Shown here one piece after another: positions 61,321-64,000 of a DNA stretch of 64,000 nt. The DNA lies in NCBI RefSeq assembly GCF_013415115.1, contig NZ_JACCDD010000006.1, forward strand, positions 62,001 through 126,000, read 5' to 3'. Source of the stretch: Vreelandella zhaodongensis. GTDB lineage: Bacteria > Pseudomonadota > Gammaproteobacteria > Pseudomonadales > Halomonadaceae. The notes beneath the pieces were generated by a model. It was given only the letters and a program-made list of their open reading frames with translations. It had not been told where the DNA came from and did no database searches. The first letter of the stretch is position 1. Every line of letters begins with the position of its first letter. The translations under genes were made by a program, and so were the position numbers.

Positions 61321-62328
61321 TCAATCCAGCAGCTTTTGAGAACTGGCTCGGCGCCATACACTCGGTGGTACTTTCTCGTGGCGAGCCCAGATACGCCTTA
61401 GTTGCCGCTCATCACCGAAGCCGGATGCTTCGGCAACCCTTGCTAGGGTCCATGTCGTCTCGGTCATTAATGTTTTAGCGCGTTGCAAGCGCAACCCCAT
61501 AATGTATTCGCCTACCAGCATACCGGTGAGACTTTTGAACTGGCGCCGAAAATGGCGCTCACTCATGGCTGCTTGGGTCGCTAATGTTTCAATACGCCAG
61601 GTTTGCGAGGGGGCGGCACATATTGCATCTTGAACGCGATGCAGCCGTTCATCCACATGATTGCGGCCCTCAAGCCAAGCACCCAGCTGGGGTTCCTGTC
61701 CACTGCGGCGAAGATATAGCACCATCTCTCGCGCCACCGCTAGCGCCAATGAATGACCGCAAGCGCGGGTGAGCCAGTACAGCATGGTATCTATACCGGT
61801 TGAAATCCCAGCGCTGGTTAAATAACGACCATCTTCAATAAAAATACAATCGCTTTGCACCTTAGCTTTTGGCGCTTTGGCTTGTAACTGTTCGATTAAC
61901 GTGTGATGCGTGGTGCAGCGTCGCCCCTCCAACAAGCCTGCGTCAGCCAGTAACAGCGTGCCGGAGCAAACAGTCATCAGTGTGTCCGCATAGCATGCGT
62001 TTGTCTTGAGCCAACTAACACACTCTTGCTGTGACAATGGCTCCACGCTATTGCGATACTGTCCTGGAATTAGCAGTAGGTGTTGAGGGGGAAGCTGTTC
62101 CGGTAACGGGTCAATGCCGCTAAGCGTCAGCGGGCCTAACCATGGCATAGCGGCGTTGGGGCCGACATAGCAAATCTCAACATCTATTGACAGCCGGTCG
62201 GCACACTGCAAGACCTGTAGGGGCCCGACCAAGTCAAGCGGCACTTGGCCAGGCATCATCAATACCGCAATCCGCAAGGTGTTGGCTCTGTGAGAGGGTG
62301 GTTGGCTATTATGTTGCTCTTCATTCAC
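61321..62328 (-). CDS. GlxA family regulator (DJ-1/PfpI + AraC HTH)
   Basis: A 335-aa protein with an N-terminal DJ-1/PfpI-like domain (AVLMMPGQVPLDLVGPLQVL and CSGTLLLADAG) and a C-terminal AraC HTH (SERHFRRQFKSLTG). It lies next to a cysteine hydrolase it probably regulates, with a gap of only 7 bp. Confidence 0.88.
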   Translation of the reverse strand: MNEEQHNSQPPSHRANTLRIAVLMMPGQVPLDLVGPLQVLQCADRLSIDVEICYVGPNAAMPWLGPLTLSGIDPLPEQLPPQHLLLIPGQYRNSVEPLSQQECVSWLKTNACYADTLMTVCSGTLLLADAGLLEGRRCTTHHTLIEQLQAKAPKAKVQSDCIFIEDGRYLTSAGISTGIDTMLYWLTRACGHSLALAVAREMVLYLRRSGQEPQLGAWLEGRNHVDERLHRVQDAICAAPSQTWRIETLATQAAMSERHFRRQFKSLTGMLVGEYIMGLRLQRAKTLMTETTWTLARVAEASGFGDERQLRRIWARHEKVPPSVWRRASSQKLLD

Positions 62329-62335
62329 ACGTGTT

Positions 62336-62887
62336 TTACCATTCGTTGATCAAGTCTTGTGTACTGATAATACGCGCAAAACGGTCTTCAAGTACCAGTT
62401 CGGTACGTGCCTTAATATCATCTGCTGACCAGGTGATGCCGTTGCGCGTCATGGGAAACGTTAGGGTTGCATCGCTGACAAAATCGACACTAAACCCCAA
62501 ATCTGACGCCACCCGTGCGGTTGTTTCGCAGCATTGCTCCGTGCGCATACCGCTAATTGCAAGCTGAGTAATATCTCGTTCGCGTAACCAGCTTTCAAGC
62601 TCCGTATCGCTGAACGCATTATGAACACGTTTATGAAATGTCACCGCCGTTTTATCGTCAAAACCATCAAGCGGGCGAATTAGGCCAACAGCAGGGTCAA
62701 AAGGTCCTTGACTGCCTGGTTCTTCATGCAAAATGCGCACAACCGGTATATCGCTTGCTTGCGCTGCATTTAACAACGCACGCTGTTTGGGGCGCCATGC
62801 TTGCGCCAGAGATTCTAGCCAGTAATCGCGGGAGGGGAAGGAGGCTTGAACGTCAATTAATAGCAGTGCGGTTTTAGACTGGATCAT
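62336..62887 (-). CDS. Isochorismatase-family cysteine hydrolase
   Basis: A 183-aa hydrolase. The catalytic triad is D12 (LLLIDVQ), K86 (TFHKRVHNAF) and C119 (GMRTEQC). ATG 62887 gives the normal N-terminus MIQSKTALLL; an ATG 12 bases upstream is possible. Co-directional with and upstream of the GlxA-like regulator. Confidence 0.85.
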   Translation of the reverse strand: MIQSKTALLLIDVQASFPSRDYWLESLAQAWRPKQRALLNAAQASDIPVVRILHEEPGSQGPFDPAVGLIRPLDGFDDKTAVTFHKRVHNAFSDTELESWLRERDITQLAISGMRTEQCCETTARVASDLGFSVDFVSDATLTFPMTRNGITWSADDIKARTELVLEDRFARIISTQDLINEW

Positions 62888-62899
62888 GGCTAATCTCAT

Positions 62900-63230
62900 C
62901 GTGTTGAAGTGAGGCGACAGATTAGCGGTTACACATTTCGTCAACGATGACCTGAGCGGACACAAAGCGGGCAGTTTCGGACAAATGTGGATGGATAACG
63001 AGAAGTGGTGCAACGAAGTGAAAAGCCATCTTGCTGATATCGAAAGCTGTAAAATGATCACCCGGTAAGGCGCTATCAAAGGCTATAATGGCGTAGCCTC
63101 GGTGGGAATTTACTGCTGTGAATGTTACCTATTGGGCAGGTTTTAAAATTTTTTATCGTCAAATAAGTAGCTAAGTTGGCTTGTTTATTGATTTTTGTTG
63201 TTTGTTTTGATGGAAGGAAGGTGGTTGGGA
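62900..63230. other. Intergenic region
   Basis: About 330 bp between divergent genes. It is A/T-rich near 63140-63215 and should hold two outward promoters. No palindrome, hairpin or coding remnant was found. Confidence 0.4.
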
Positions 63231-63653
63231 ATGATTAACACCAAAATATATAAGGCTGTTTATGATTTGGCTGAAAGGCTAATGAAAGCCGCAGCGAAAG
63301 ATGACAGACAAACATTTGATTCGCTCTATGCTGAGTTGCAGGCGATTTGCACCGATAACGAAAACACTGATAAAGATCACCCAGAGCAGTGGGAAACCCT
63401 GGCGGACTTTACCGAGGAGTTAGAGGATGCGCTGCCGATCTACCAAAAGGCGCTTGAGAAAGCCATTGCTAAGAACTCGAAAGACCATATGGCCTCTATC
63501 GGTTTTTCCATGGCAACGTTGCAAGTACAGTTAGGCCAAACGGATGACGCCATTGAAAGGCTGCAACATGCCAAAGCCAGTGCCCATGGCATTGAAGATG
63601 ATGAGCTGAAAGCAGAAATCGATCAGCTGCTTGAAACGCTAACGACCAACTAG
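63231..63653 (+). CDS. TPR-like protein
   Basis: A 140-aa helical protein with tetratricopeptide-like spacing (ALPIYQKALEKAIAKNS and DDAIERLQHAKA). The frame opens earlier, but ATG 63231 follows a GGAAGG site. Probably a scaffold or binding partner; no specific role is shown. Confidence 0.65.
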   Translation: MINTKIYKAVYDLAERLMKAAAKDDRQTFDSLYAELQAICTDNENTDKDHPEQWETLADFTEELEDALPIYQKALEKAIAKNSKDHMASIGFSMATLQVQLGQTDDAIERLQHAKASAHGIEDDELKAEIDQLLETLTTN

Positions 63654-63663
63654 GAACCCTATT

Positions 63664-64000
63664 TTGACGAATAATGATATTTTTCGCCGTATCCGCTACA
63701 CCTTTGATTTAAAAGATAGCACCATCGTGGATATCTTCTCGCTGGCAGACGTCAGCGTGAGCCAGGCGCAGGTCACTGCTTGGCTGAAAAAAGACGAAGA
63801 TGACGCCTTCGTCACGATGAAAAATAGAGAGCTGGCGGCATTTCTGAATGGGTTTATCAGTTTTAAGCGTGGAAAACGCGAAGGCCCGCAGCCTGCGCCC
63901 GAAGCGCAATTAAACAATAATATGGTGTTCCAGAAGCTGCGAATTGCGCTGAATTTAAAAGCAGACGATATCTTAGCAGTGTTTGAACTGGTGGGCTTAC
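63664..64000 (+). CDS. DUF1456 (YehS-like) protein, 5' part
   Basis: The frame starts at TTG 63664 (MTNNDIFRRIRYTFDL) and is open to the window end. The repeat pattern, DIFSLADVSVSQAQVTAWLKKDEDD and later FQKLRIALNLKADDIL, is the duplicated DUF1456 motif. About 112 codons are visible. No ATG in this frame precedes the first conserved residues, so the TTG start is required. Confidence 0.82.
   Translation, partial: MTNNDIFRRIRYTFDLKDSTIVDIFSLADVSVSQAQVTAWLKKDEDDAFVTMKNRELAAFLNGFISFKRGKREGPQPAPEAQLNNNMVFQKLRIALNLKADDILAVFELVGL

Overview
The window reads as one chromosomal segment of a halophilic gammaproteobacterium, most likely Halomonas or a close relative. That placement is an inference from gene content and protein style: an Entner-Doudoroff cluster with HexR-type boxes, an aerobic cobalamin pathway using CobN with a fused ChlI/ChlD-type subunit, and Pseudomonas/Halomonas-like REP repeats. 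No rRNA, tRNA, CRISPR array, transposase or integrase was seen.

Region 1 (1-7.7 kb) is sugar catabolism. It holds the end of pgl, then eda, and a GH32 sucrose/fructan hydrolase behind a LacI-type palindrome. On the minus strand is an operon edd-glk-aldo/keto reductase-fructokinase with two HexR-like boxes upstream of edd. Together these genes would split a fructose-containing sugar, phosphorylate both hexoses and feed the Entner-Doudoroff route.

Region 2 (7.9-39.4 kb) is a nearly complete aerobic B12 locus. The lower-ligand and nucleotide-loop arm is cobT, cbiZ, cbiB, cobD, cobU, cobS, cobC and a second cobU-like gene. It is followed by a cobalamin riboswitch and btuB-btuF-btuC-btuD. A second, minus-strand FecCD-type ABC operon has both an upstream cobalamin riboswitch and a perfect Zur-like box next to its first gene. 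The corrin-ring arm is chlID-cobO-cobB-cobW-cobN-cobG, cobH-cobI-cobJ, cobK (minus strand), then cobL-cobE-cobM-cobF. CobQ, CobA/CysG and BluB are not in the window.

Region 3 (39.5-51 kb) is the accessory island between ytoQ and a short Rho paralogue. It looks like an integrase-less integron cassette array (a CALIN). Successive genes are separated by attC-like sites with GTTRRRY-like cores. The cargo is a reverse transcriptase with a helical C-terminal half, a decayed antitoxin-like gene, a PD-(D/E)XK-like protein, an unknown 157-aa protein, a three-gene ABC-3C conflict system, a frameshifted nuclease-like gene, an unknown 263-aa protein and a YefM-YoeB toxin-antitoxin pair. A degenerate second copy of the ytoQ 3' end and its downstream repeats splits the island into two blocks.

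Region 4 (51-64 kb) holds the Rho paralogue, a DEAD-box helicase, rlmF, soxR with a textbook SoxR box, and VOC genes interleaved with two pieces of a broken WrbA-like gene. A run of small cassette-like enzymes follows (three GNAT, one Nudix, one nucleotidyltransferase). The window ends with AraC-type regulators, a cysteine hydrolase, a TPR-like protein and the start of a DUF1456 gene.
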